Part shown: positions 37,916 through 46,078 of the stretch, piece by piece
Layout of the letters: the number at the start of each line of letters is the position of its first letter
Position numbering within the stretch: the first letter of the stretch is position 1
Source of the DNA: Polaromonas sp.
Lineage (GTDB): Bacteria > Pseudomonadota > Gammaproteobacteria > Burkholderiales > Burkholderiaceae_C
DNA: 51,831 nucleotides
Reading direction: 5' to 3'
NCBI GenBank assembly: GCA_025352405.1
Contig: JANXTM010000197.1
Span: 1-51,831, forward strand
Translations under genes and position numbers: made by a program
Notes under the pieces: model-generated
Told to the model about the DNA's origin: nothing
Seen by the model: the letters and a program-made list of their open reading frames with translations, nothing else
Databases searched by the model: none

Positions 37916-38532
37916 GATTTCACCCCTTGTGGCGGCTGTCCAGCCTGTTTGGAGCCATAAGCAGTGCCCCAACCCCAGACCTCGGCACCTTTGCCGCGCT
38001 GCACAACACGGTTGCGGAAAATATCCGCCACCACATCGCCGTCGCCGGCCAACAAGGCTTTGGTCGAGCACATTTCAGCGCAGGCTGGCAATTTGCCTTC
38101 GGCTAACCGATTACTGCCGTATTTTTCGAACTCAGCCTCACTGCCGTTGGCTTCTGGGCCACCGGCGCAGAAAGTGCATTTATCCATCTTGCCGCGCACA
38201 CCGAAGGTGCCGGACGCGGGAAACTGCGGTGCGCCAAAAGGACAAGCATAGGAGCAGTAACCGCAGCCGATGCAGATGTCCTTGTCATGCAGGACCACAC
38301 CCTCGTCGGTACGGTAAAAGCAATTCACGGGACACACGGCCATACACGGCGCATCGCTGCAGTGCATGCAGGCAACGGAGATTGATTTTTCGCCAGCAAC
38401 GCCGTCGTTGAGCGTCACCACCCGGCGGCGGTTCACACCCCAAGGCACCTCGTTGGCGTTTTTACAAGCGGTGACGCAACCGTTGCACTCAATGCAGCGC
38501 TCGGAGTCACAGACGAATTTCATTCTTGCCAT
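37912..38532 (-). CDS. Formate dehydrogenase beta subunit, 4Fe-4S protein
   Basis: Electron-transfer subunit of 206 residues linking the catalytic alpha subunit to the cytochrome b gamma subunit. Cysteine motifs for four [4Fe-4S] clusters are seen: CIECNGCVTACKNANEVPWG, CMHCSDAPCMAVCPVNCF, CIGCGYCSYACPFGAPQF, and CTFCAGG...CAEMCSTKALLAG. This is the DMSO-reductase-family beta pattern (FdnH/NrfC-like), without the C-terminal membrane anchor helix of E. coli FdnH. It follows the alpha gene by 11 nt and overlaps the lipoprotein gene. Confidence 0.93.
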   Translation of the reverse strand: MARMKFVCDSERCIECNGCVTACKNANEVPWGVNRRRVVTLNDGVAGEKSISVACMHCSDAPCMAVCPVNCFYRTDEGVVLHDKDICIGCGYCSYACPFGAPQFPASGTFGVRGKMDKCTFCAGGPEANGSEAEFEKYGSNRLAEGKLPACAEMCSTKALLAGDGDVVADIFRNRVVQRGKGAEVWGWGTAYGSKQAGQPPQGVKS

Positions 38533-38543
38533 GGTATTTTTCT

Positions 38544-41537
38544 TTATGCTTTCTCGACGTTGCAGACCGTCGTCTTGGTTTCCTGCATCATCGTCACACT
38601 GTCGTAGCCATAGGTTGTGCCGGTATTGATAGCCTCACCGCGCACGATGGGCGCTGCGCCCGTCGGGTAGTAGGCCAACATGTCAGCGCCTTGCCAGCGT
38701 CCGGAAAAGTGGAACGGCATGAACACCGTGTCAGGACCAACGCGTTCGGTCACCATGGCCTGCACGTTCAGGCGGGCGCCGGTCGGTGTGCTGACCCAGG
38801 CACGTTCACCATTGCGAATGCCCTTGTCTGCAGCCACTTTGGGGTTGATCTCGATAAACATTTCTTGCTGCAACTCTGCAAGCCACGGATTGGAACGAGT
38901 TTCTTCACCGCCACCTTCGTACTCCACCAAGCGTCCAGATGTCATGACCAGCGGGAATTTTTCGTGAATCTTGTCAGCAATATTTTTTTGCTGAACCGAC
39001 TTGTACAAGGTCGGCAAACGCCAGAACGATTTTTTGTCGTCATGCGTCGGGTACTTGATCTGCAAGTCAGCGCGGTTGCCGTACAACGGCTCGCGGTGCT
39101 GCGGGATCGCATCAGGGAAATTCCAGACCACAGCACGCGCCTTGGCATTGCCGAAGGGATGGCAGCCGTGGTTTTTCATGACCACGCGAATCACTCCGCC
39201 CGACATGTCAGTTTTCCAGTTTTTGCCGTCCGCCGCTAATTTCTCTGCGTCGGTCAGCTCGTCCCACCAACCCAGCTTTTTCAGCAAAAGATGATCGAAC
39301 TCCGGATAGCCGGTCGTGATGTCCGCGCCCTTGGAATGCGAGCCATCCTCAGCCAGCAGGTTGACACCGTCTTTTTCCACACCAAAGTTGGCGCGGAAGT
39401 TACCGCCGCCAGCCATCACATGCTTGGACGTGTCGTACAAGTTTGGCGAGCCGGGGTGCTTGAGCTCCGGGGTGCCAAAACATGGCCACGGCAAACCGAA
39501 GTAATCGCCACCAAATTCGTAGCCAGTTTCTTTGTCCTTGCCGCCATTGGCACGCAGTGTTTTGACGTCAAACAAATGCATGTTGCGCATGTGCGCTTTC
39601 AAGCGCTCAGGGCTTTGGCCGGTGTAGCCAATACTCCAGCAGCTCTTGTTGATTTCGCGCAGGATGTCTTCGGGCATGGGTTCGTCCATGCCTTTGACTT
39701 TTTGCATTCTGACGTTTTTGACCAGCTCTTTGGCGAAGCCCAGCTTTTCGGCAAACTGGTACATGATCATGTGATCGGTACGGCTTTCCCACAGCGGCTC
39801 AATGACTTTTTCGCGCCATTGCAGCGAACGGTTGGACGCCGTGACAGAACCAGAGGTTTCAAACTGACTGGTGGCCGGTAGCAAGTAGACCGCACGGTTT
39901 GGATTGAGGTCTTCCGCTTCGCCAGGCATAGCAGCCATAGCCGCGGTAGCCGACGGGTACGGGTCGACAACCACCAGCAGGTCGAGCTTGTCCATGGCAC
40001 GCTTCATCTCCAGACCGCGGGTCTGCGAGTTCGGCGAATGGCCCCAAAAAAACACACCACGCAGGTTGGAGTCCTGGTCAATGAGTTCATTTTTCTCCAT
40101 CACGCCATCGATCCAGCGCGAGACGGTGATACCAGGCTTGCCCATCATGGCCGGCGATGCGTAACGTCCCTTGATCCAGTCAAAGTCCACGCCCCAGGCT
40201 TTGGCAAAGTGCTTCCATGAGCCTTCTGTCAAGCCGTAATAGCCGGGCAATGAATCAGGGTTAGGGCCGACATCGGTGGCACCCTGAACGTTGTCGTGAC
40301 CACGGAAAATATTTGTGCCACCGCCAGACACGCCAATGTTGCCTAAGGCGAGCTGCAAGATACAGGACGCGCGAACAATTGCGTTGCCAGTGGTGTGCTG
40401 GGTTTGCCCCATGCACCAAACCAGCGTCGAAGGCCGGTTTTTGGCCATCATTTCAGCAGCTTTGTAAACCTGCGCTTCCGGCACGCCGCAGGCTTCTTCA
40501 ACCTTCTCGGGGGTCCACTTGGCCAACACTTCGGCCTTGACCTTGTCCATGCCGTAGACGCGGTCGTTGATGTATTTGGTGTCTTCCCAGCCGTTTTTGA
40601 AGACGTGGTAAAGCATGCCGAATACGAATGGAATGTCGGAACCCGAACGTATGCGGATGTACTCGTCTGCCTTGGCGGCCGTGCGCGTGAAGCGCGGGTC
40701 AACCACGATCATCTTGCAGCCAGTCTCTTTGGCATGCAACATGTGCAGCATACTGACAGGGTGCGCTTCGGCTGCGTTCGAGCCGATGTACAGCGCGCAC
40801 TTGCTGTTTTGCATGTCGTTGAATGAGTTGGTCATGGCACCGTAACCCCAGGTGTTGGCAACGCCAGCCACCGTCGTGGAGTGGCAGATGCGGGCCTGGT
40901 GGTCGCAGTTGTTGCTGCCCCAAAAACTCATCCACTTGCGCAGCAAGTACGACTGCTCGTTATTGTGTTTGGAAGAGCCCACCACATAAACGGAATCCGG
41001 ACCACTTTCTTTACGCAAGGCCAACATGCGGTCGCTGATTTCGGTAAGGGCCGTGTCCCACGAAATACGCTGGTATTTTCCGTTCACCAGCTTCATGGGA
41101 TAACGCAAACGGAACTCACCGTGACCGTGCTCGCGCAGTGCCGCACCTTTGGCACAATGTGCACCCAAATTGATGGGGGAGTCAAACACCGGTTCCTGAC
41201 GGACCCAGACGCCATTTTCAACAACGGCATCTACGGCGCAACCGACCGAACAATGGGTACAAACCGTGCGTTTGACTTCGACTTTTCCACCGACTGCGTG
41301 GGCGCCGGAGTCTCCTGACGTCACGGCACCGGCTTTTTTGACCAGCGTCAACTGAGTTGCGGCCAGACCAACACCCACACCAAGACCTGAACGCCGCAAA
41401 AACGCGCGCCTGTCCATGGTCGGCAAGGCACTCGACAAGCCGCGCGACAAACTTTGCACGAAGCGCGCGGAGGCAGCCGAGGCCCTGGGGGAGACCGAAT
41501 CGCTGTGAGTACTGGGGGATTTTTTCGTGAGAAGCAT
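38544..41537 (-). CDS. Periplasmic formate dehydrogenase alpha subunit (Mo/W-bisPGD, Tat-exported)
   Basis: Catalytic subunit that oxidises formate to CO2 in the periplasm; 997 residues. The Tat signal is MDRRAFLRRSGLGVGVGLAA, preceded by an unusual 40-residue N-terminal extension. One [4Fe-4S] cluster is bound by CTHCSVGC and the later CAKGA. The active-site residue is cysteine in RICHSTTVAGVANTWGYGAM, at the position of selenocysteine in E. coli FdnG, so no SECIS is needed. Cofactor-binding segments include GSNAAEAHPVSML, IVVDPRFTRTAAKADEYIRI and the C-terminal NGERAWVSTPTGARLNVQAM. The ATG at 41535-41537 has only a weak ribosome binding site; an internal Met at residue 41 has none. Confidence 0.94.
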   Translation of the reverse strand: MLLTKKSPSTHSDSVSPRASAASARFVQSLSRGLSSALPTMDRRAFLRRSGLGVGVGLAATQLTLVKKAGAVTSGDSGAHAVGGKVEVKRTVCTHCSVGCAVDAVVENGVWVRQEPVFDSPINLGAHCAKGAALREHGHGEFRLRYPMKLVNGKYQRISWDTALTEISDRMLALRKESGPDSVYVVGSSKHNNEQSYLLRKWMSFWGSNNCDHQARICHSTTVAGVANTWGYGAMTNSFNDMQNSKCALYIGSNAAEAHPVSMLHMLHAKETGCKMIVVDPRFTRTAAKADEYIRIRSGSDIPFVFGMLYHVFKNGWEDTKYINDRVYGMDKVKAEVLAKWTPEKVEEACGVPEAQVYKAAEMMAKNRPSTLVWCMGQTQHTTGNAIVRASCILQLALGNIGVSGGGTNIFRGHDNVQGATDVGPNPDSLPGYYGLTEGSWKHFAKAWGVDFDWIKGRYASPAMMGKPGITVSRWIDGVMEKNELIDQDSNLRGVFFWGHSPNSQTRGLEMKRAMDKLDLLVVVDPYPSATAAMAAMPGEAEDLNPNRAVYLLPATSQFETSGSVTASNRSLQWREKVIEPLWESRTDHMIMYQFAEKLGFAKELVKNVRMQKVKGMDEPMPEDILREINKSCWSIGYTGQSPERLKAHMRNMHLFDVKTLRANGGKDKETGYEFGGDYFGLPWPCFGTPELKHPGSPNLYDTSKHVMAGGGNFRANFGVEKDGVNLLAEDGSHSKGADITTGYPEFDHLLLKKLGWWDELTDAEKLAADGKNWKTDMSGGVIRVVMKNHGCHPFGNAKARAVVWNFPDAIPQHREPLYGNRADLQIKYPTHDDKKSFWRLPTLYKSVQQKNIADKIHEKFPLVMTSGRLVEYEGGGEETRSNPWLAELQQEMFIEINPKVAADKGIRNGERAWVSTPTGARLNVQAMVTERVGPDTVFMPFHFSGRWQGADMLAYYPTGAAPIVRGEAINTGTTYGYDSVTMMQETKTTVCNVEKA

Positions 41538-41577
41538 GCAACTGTCCGTAGGAATTAAGACGGGTGAAACGGATAAA

Positions 41578-41793
41578 TTAAAGGCGCGTTGTCTTGTAGT
41601 AGCGCTTGACGTGCTCTGACAGGCTGTACCCGCCGCCTTTTTCCGAAACGGGCTGGATTTCTGCCAGGCCGGCTTCGACCAAAGGAGCGCTTGTCATGCC
41701 CGGCAAGGACACCGCGGCTGCAACGGCAGCGCCGGTTGCGGCAGCACCGAAAAAGAAACCTCGGCGTGAGGGTTTTGGCTGGCTTTCCTGCAT
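41578..41793 (-). CDS. Formate dehydrogenase region small Tat-signal protein
   Basis: Protein of 71 residues with a twin-arginine motif (PSRRGFFFGAAATGAAVAAA) and a short mature part ending SLSEHVKRYYKTTRL. This matches the small proteins known to sit before periplasmic formate dehydrogenase alpha genes, where they may act as a chaperone-like or accessory subunit. The ATG at 41791-41793 is chosen because GGAG lies 6-7 nt upstream; a TTG four codons earlier would place that site inside the gene. The alpha subunit starts 40 nt downstream. Confidence 0.85.
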   Translation of the reverse strand: MQESQPKPSRRGFFFGAAATGAAVAAAVSLPGMTSAPLVEAGLAEIQPVSEKGGGYSLSEHVKRYYKTTRL

Positions 41794-41850
41794 ATTTATC
41801 TCCAAGGAAGCGGGGGCTGAATGGGGCAGTGGCTATGCACTAGACTGCAT

Positions 41851-41879
41851 AATATACGTTAGTCGAAACCCGGCGGCAA
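41851..41879 (-). promoter_or_regulatory. Promoter of the periplasmic formate dehydrogenase operon
   Basis: On the minus strand, TTGCCG (41879-41874) and TATATT (41856-41851) are 17 nt apart and about 58 nt before the small Tat-signal gene, in a 209-nt gap. ATGCA-n6-TGCAT (41835-41850), just downstream of the -10, is a possible operator. Spacing and hexamers are seen; activity is inferred. Confidence 0.6.
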
Positions 41880-42002
41880 GGCTCAAGCAGAGTCCTTTGC
41901 GCTAACTAGGGGAAACGCAGGGTACGCACCGGGTTTATAAGGCCTGAAATGGCCGCGCTGGCGACGTATTGATGCATTTACATCGACCAGGCATCACCCT
42001 TT

Positions 42003-42620
42003 TCAGGTGAGCATGTCAAATCCCTGGGACTCGACATCCACAAAAACTCTCGTGAAAGCCGCAAGCGCACCGTAAAACTGCGCCTTCGGGTGGCGCACGA
42101 TGGCATTGCACATTTCGGGCAACCAGGGTTGCAGGTGCTGCGCAAAAAATTCGCGCTGACGCGTCAGGTTGGCGACGGCGACATCGTCTCCTGCAATCAG
42201 GTAACGCATGACCTCGCAGAGATAGGCCACATGGTCCTCGGTCTCGGACATGCCCTCGTCTCGCGCCAGCCCCAATGCGGCAATATCCGTACGCAACGCA
42301 GCCAACGGCTTTTCATTGAGAAAGCCGCTGAGGTAGTGAGAACCAAAAAGATACACCTCGGGTTTGCCCATACCGCCGAACAAGTCGTCGTACTCAGTGC
42401 CGATTTGCGTCAGGCTGGTAGCCCGGGCCGCAGCCACCAGATCGCTCCAGGAACTTTCCAGTACTGCCCCAGGCGCTGGCGCCTCAGTGACTGCCAGCGT
42501 CAAATTGCCGAGCAGCTCAGCGGACGGCGCGGCATAGTAAAGCGCGGCGAGCAGGCCGTAAATTTCTGCACGCGCAGTTTCTTCGTCGAGCGTGGATGTC
42601 AAAAGTGGGGCGTGCGTCAT
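42003..42620 (-). CDS. TorD-family redox-enzyme maturation chaperone
   Basis: Cytoplasmic chaperone of 205 residues in the TorD/DmsD group. Matches include ARAEIYGLLAALYYAAPSAE, LTQIGTEYDDLFGGMGKPEV then YLFGSHYLSGFLNEKPLAAL, and EDHVAYLCEVMRYLIAGDD. Such proteins hold the Tat signal or the apo form of Mo-bisPGD enzymes until the cofactor is inserted. The likely client is the Tat-exported alpha subunit encoded just downstream, though it lies in the gene string with the NAD-linked enzyme and the iron-sulfur protein. It is 13 nt downstream of the latter. Confidence 0.87.
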   Translation of the reverse strand: MTHAPLLTSTLDEETARAEIYGLLAALYYAAPSAELLGNLTLAVTEAPAPGAVLESSWSDLVAAARATSLTQIGTEYDDLFGGMGKPEVYLFGSHYLSGFLNEKPLAALRTDIAALGLARDEGMSETEDHVAYLCEVMRYLIAGDDVAVANLTRQREFFAQHLQPWLPEMCNAIVRHPKAQFYGALAAFTRVFVDVESQGFDMLT

Positions 42621-42633
42621 GGATCAGGTGGGC

Positions 42634-44757
42634 CTAGCGGATATCGGTTATTTTTACTTCGTTCTGCGCGGAGTAGATGTCCACCACCCGGCAGTCACTG
42701 CACATTTTGAGACGGTCGGCCGCAGCACCCTGAAACATGGCATGGCCTGCCAGCTTGCCGAGCATGGACTCGATCGCTTTGAGCGTACCAAACGGCTTGC
42801 TGCAGCGTATGCACTGGTAAGGCTGGCTCTCGTTGAGCACACGCGCTTCCTTGCGCTGCGGCGTGAGCAGCAGACGCGGCACCAGCGTGATGGCGTCCTC
42901 AGGGCAGGTGCTGGCACACAGGCCGCACTGCACGCAGTTTTTCTCAATAAATTTAAGCTGTGGGCGGTCTGGGTTGTCCTGCAGCGCACTAGCCGGACAA
43001 GCGCTGACGCAACTCAGGCACAGCGTGCAGCTGTCCAAGTTGATTTGCAAACTGCCAAATGGCGAGCCTGCAGCCGGCAGCGCAATCGCCTCGGGCAAGG
43101 CCAGCGGAGCGGCGCTGATGAAATGGTCCAGCAGCATGTCCAGGGTGCTGCGCTTTTCTTGCACAACAGCAAAACGTGCGGCACTTTTCGGCACAATTGG
43201 TCGGGCACGGGACAGGGTCTGAAGGCTGGCATCGAGCGCGGCCACGACGGGTGTACGCAGCAGATGAAAATGCACGCCAGCGTAGCCCAGGCCGTTTAGC
43301 AGCGCCTGCGCCACGCGCATCTGCGCTGCAAGGCCGTCCAGGTAAGCGGGAGCCTCTTCTTCGGTGACCAGCACCGCTACCTGCGACGCACCAAACGCAA
43401 TCGCGCTCAGCCAGAGGTCCAGGCCGACGCTGGCGGTATGCCAAAGTCCGAGCGGTATGACGTTGGCAGGCACACCGCGCACACCTTTTTGCAACTGCGC
43501 AGCGCGACCCAAGGCTTCCACCGCCTGTTGCCCGCTGCTTTGGCTGTGCAGCAACACCGTGGCATGGGCACCGCCGGCTTTGGCGTAGGTTGACAACAGG
43601 GTTTTCAGACGCACGCCCTGTTCGCTGGCACGCGGATACGCATAGGTCAGCGCACCGGTCGGGCACACCGTGGTGCAGGCCCCGCAGCCGATGCATAAAT
43701 TAGGATTGACAACTATTTGCTGGCGGCTTTTTTCGCTGCTGACCGCGCCGGCCGAGCAGATGTCGATGCAGGCATTGCACCCTACGGTTTCATTGCGGCT
43801 GTGCGCGCAAATTTTCTGCTTGTAATTGAAAAACTTTGGTTTTTCAAACTCGCCCACCATGTCACGCAGTTTGACCACCAGCGGCAACAGGCCCGGGGAA
43901 GCCAGGCCAGCAGAGGCATGCAAAGCAAAATAGCCTTGCGGCGGCGCATGCAAGGTGATCAGGCGCTCGGCACCCAGATCGAGCACCAGATCAAATGTCT
44001 CGGTGAGTGCTTGTGGCTCACGGTTGAAGTCAATTGCACCGGCGACTTTGCAAACGCTCACGCAGTCCCGGTGGGACGTGCACTTGTTGCTGTCGATCTG
44101 GTAACTGAGGTCAATTGCACCCTCTGGACACACCGCGACGCAGGCGTTGCAGCGGGTGCACAGGTCGAGGTCAATCGGATTGGTTTTCGACCAACTCGCC
44201 TCGAAAGCCCCCAACCAGCCCTTGAGCTGGAGGCGGCTGCCGCTGATGACCGGGTACTGCCGCTCCTGCAGGGGAAACCCTGTTTGTGCAGGCTGCGAAA
44301 CGCCCTGCGCAAAAATCGTCACTTCCAGCGTATCGGCCACCAAAGCCGCCACCTGTTCGGCCTGGTCCAGCGGGCCCACAATGAGCAGCCGGCCGGTGCT
44401 TTTATAAGTAACCGTTGCCACCGGTTCGGCATCGGGCAGGTGGGCCGCAGCCAGCAAGGCGGCGATTTTTGGCGTGGCGTTGCTGGCGTCCTTGCTCCAG
44501 CCACCTGTTTCGCGGATATTCACGAAGCGAATGACCGACGTGACTTTTTCAGTCTGCGCAGCGACTTCGGTGAACAAGCGCTTTTCTTGCGTGCACGCCA
44601 CCACCACGTCGTCGCCGGACTGAATCGCTTTTTGAAAAACGCCGGCTTCACGGCGGCACAAAGCCGAATGCAGCGTTAATGGCTCAAGAAGTGCCGTGCC
44701 CAGCGCCTTGGGCTGGAGAGGCATGGTCTGGTTGCAATCGCAAATCAATGTCGGCAT
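42634..44757 (-). CDS. Multi-cluster iron-sulfur protein of the formate dehydrogenase locus
   Basis: Large cytoplasmic polyferredoxin-like protein of 707 residues with no membrane segment. Cysteine motifs occur in three groups: LDLCTRCNACVAVCPEGAID with CTSHRDCVSVCKVAGAIDFN; NETVGCNACIDICSAGAVSS with CIGCGACTTVCPTGALTY; and CTLCLSCVSACPASALQDNP with CVQCGLCASTCPEDAITL. Two extra pairs (CIRCSKPF and CSDCRVVD) lie near the C-terminus, and two Cys (ICDCNQT) at the N-terminus. This suggests four or more [4Fe-4S] clusters plus a possible metal site. The start ATG 44755-44757 overlaps the DUF3306 gene by 74 nt. Homologues sit beside formate dehydrogenases in many betaproteobacteria; electron transfer or cluster delivery is inferred. 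Confidence 0.88.
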   Translation of the reverse strand: MPTLICDCNQTMPLQPKALGTALLEPLTLHSALCRREAGVFQKAIQSGDDVVVACTQEKRLFTEVAAQTEKVTSVIRFVNIRETGGWSKDASNATPKIAALLAAAHLPDAEPVATVTYKSTGRLLIVGPLDQAEQVAALVADTLEVTIFAQGVSQPAQTGFPLQERQYPVISGSRLQLKGWLGAFEASWSKTNPIDLDLCTRCNACVAVCPEGAIDLSYQIDSNKCTSHRDCVSVCKVAGAIDFNREPQALTETFDLVLDLGAERLITLHAPPQGYFALHASAGLASPGLLPLVVKLRDMVGEFEKPKFFNYKQKICAHSRNETVGCNACIDICSAGAVSSEKSRQQIVVNPNLCIGCGACTTVCPTGALTYAYPRASEQGVRLKTLLSTYAKAGGAHATVLLHSQSSGQQAVEALGRAAQLQKGVRGVPANVIPLGLWHTASVGLDLWLSAIAFGASQVAVLVTEEEAPAYLDGLAAQMRVAQALLNGLGYAGVHFHLLRTPVVAALDASLQTLSRARPIVPKSAARFAVVQEKRSTLDMLLDHFISAAPLALPEAIALPAAGSPFGSLQINLDSCTLCLSCVSACPASALQDNPDRPQLKFIEKNCVQCGLCASTCPEDAITLVPRLLLTPQRKEARVLNESQPYQCIRCSKPFGTLKAIESMLGKLAGHAMFQGAAADRLKMCSDCRVVDIYSAQNEVKITDIR

Positions 44758-45463
44758 GGTCTTTTTGGCTTGTCCCTGGGCCAGGCACAGGAGGTGCTGA
44801 CTCGGGTTGGCTGGAATGAGGGGGATGGGCAAAAACCGGATTGCCCGGAGGCGCTACAGCCGGATTTTCTTGGGCCTGCGCCAGGGTCTGGGCCACGGGG
44901 TTGTTTGTATTTTCCCATAGCTCCGGGACCACCCCGGATTTTTCAGCATCTTCCTCGTCAGGAAAGAGGTTGAGAAACTTTGCACCATTCATTTGTCTGA
45001 GCATGGCCTCGGGTATTGGGTCCGACTTGGAGTAGTCGTCAATGTAAATATCCAGGCCATCCATCACGTTGAAATGCGGGTCAGCGAACAGTTTTTTCAT
45101 CGCCGCATTGCGCACATCGCGCCCCACCCCGTGCGCCATAAAGGGCGTGAAATCAGAGTCTTTCGTCAGGCTATGGGTGTCTTCCAGCGACAAAGTCGCT
45201 TCAGGCGTGATGGGCGGCGTTGTCGCAGTGAGCGCGTTCGGCGTGGTCGGTGTGTTGGCGAAATTGGACTGGGTAGTTGCATCCTTCAGCTGCGTCGCCG
45301 GCAGGGTTTCAACCTTGCCGGCCCGGGCCAAGGGCGGGACCGCAAGGACGTCCAAAGGCGCAGGTTTCTCGGCAGCAACCGGCTCGGCGAGCGGTTTGCC
45401 CTGCAAGCCCTCGGTTTTGCGGCGCGACCAGCGGCTTAAAAATCCAGTCGATGCTTCAGCCAC
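44684..45463 (-). CDS. DUF3306 protein of the formate dehydrogenase locus
   Basis: Protein of 259 residues, domain of unknown function DUF3306. It begins VAEASTGFLSRWSRRKTEGL, the characteristic FLSRWSRRK start. It then has a Pro/Thr/Ala-rich linker and the conserved part DFTPFMAHGVGRDVRNAAMK followed by KLFADPHFNVMDGLDIYIDD and LRQMNGAKFLNLFPDEED. The start is GTG at 45461-45463, overlapping the DUF3305 stop by 8 nt; a longer frame upstream is only overlap. It overlaps the iron-sulfur gene by 74 nt. Soluble, cysteine-free over the conserved part. Role unknown. Confidence 0.85.
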   Translation of the reverse strand: MAEASTGFLSRWSRRKTEGLQGKPLAEPVAAEKPAPLDVLAVPPLARAGKVETLPATQLKDATTQSNFANTPTTPNALTATTPPITPEATLSLEDTHSLTKDSDFTPFMAHGVGRDVRNAAMKKLFADPHFNVMDGLDIYIDDYSKSDPIPEAMLRQMNGAKFLNLFPDEEDAEKSGVVPELWENTNNPVAQTLAQAQENPAVAPPGNPVFAHPPHSSQPESAPPVPGPGTSQKDHADIDLRLQPDHASPAQGAGHGTS

Positions 45464-46043
45464 GACCCGACCCGCCCAATGTTTTGTCGGTACTGACGCG
45501 CGCGGGATTGCCGAACCGGTCCTGCAAGGACTTGAAACTCTGGGGACGCTGGCGACGTTTGGCTTCCAGCACATGGTGCTGCTTGACGAAGTTCTGTACC
45601 CACTGCACCACATCCGGGGGCGCCGGCACCTGCTCCACAGTTTCCTGCGCGTCCAGCCAGCGTCCGGCGTCGTGGTAACTCAGGGTCACGACGTGCGGCA
45701 CCGCGATCGGCTCGGCGGCAATCGCAGCCTCCTCTTCCATGCGCCAAACCACCCAGAAGCAAGGCTGCTCGGTGGTCACGTTAAGGTAGTAACCTTCAGC
45801 ATCCCCAAGAAAAAGTTCCACCGAAAAACCAGGATGCAGCCAGCGCTCTTCGCGGTCGTCTTTTAACAGCAGGCGCGGTTGATGGCCAAAGCTGGCTTCG
45901 TTAGGCACCACATCGGCCAGTGACCAGCGCCACGGTTGCCAGCGGTTGTCGATACGCTCACGGCGCATGATGACAGCGACGGCTATCGTGGGACGGAGAA
46001 CCGCATCGCCCGTCTCAGGCGATTGCGTCAAAAAATCAGACAT
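45456..46043 (-). CDS. DUF3305 protein of the formate dehydrogenase locus
   Basis: Protein of 195 residues in the DUF3305 family. Conserved segments are RPTIAVAVIMRRERIDNRWQ, PWRWSLADVVPNEASFGHQP and WLHPGFSVELFLGDAEGYYL followed by NVTTEQPCFWVVWRMEEE. No signal peptide or membrane helix. The ATG at 46041-46043 is used; a TTG 13 codons upstream would read through a perfect hairpin. DUF3305, DUF3306 and the iron-sulfur protein always appear here in overlapping order, so they probably act together. Confidence 0.85.
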   Translation of the reverse strand: MSDFLTQSPETGDAVLRPTIAVAVIMRRERIDNRWQPWRWSLADVVPNEASFGHQPRLLLKDDREERWLHPGFSVELFLGDAEGYYLNVTTEQPCFWVVWRMEEEAAIAAEPIAVPHVVTLSYHDAGRWLDAQETVEQVPAPPDVVQWVQNFVKQHHVLEAKRRQRPQSFKSLQDRFGNPARVSTDKTLGGSGRG

Positions 46044-46049
46044 GCACGA

Positions 46050-46076
46050 GTGTACGGCTGCGCTGCAGCCGTACAC
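46050..46076 (-). promoter_or_regulatory. Perfect hairpin between fdsA and the DUF3305 gene
   Basis: GTGTACGGCTGC (46050-46061), loop GCT, GCAGCCGTACAC (46065-46076) form a 12-bp perfect stem with a 3-nt loop. It fills nearly the whole gap between the fdsA stop (46079) and the ATG of DUF3305 (46043), so it covers the region where a ribosome binding site would lie. No T-run follows. It may set the ratio of enzyme to accessory proteins by mRNA processing or translational control. Confidence 0.65.
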
Positions 46077-46078
46077 CG

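Noticed and set aside
40895..40905. Selenocysteine at the formate dehydrogenase active site
   Set aside because: The frame has a sense codon for Cys in RICHSTTVAG and no in-frame TGA at that place; the FdsA active site is also Cys.
43717..44679. Plus-strand open frame of 320 codons opposite the iron-sulfur protein gene
   Set aside because: Antisense to cysteine motifs of the real gene; no family resemblance and no start signals.
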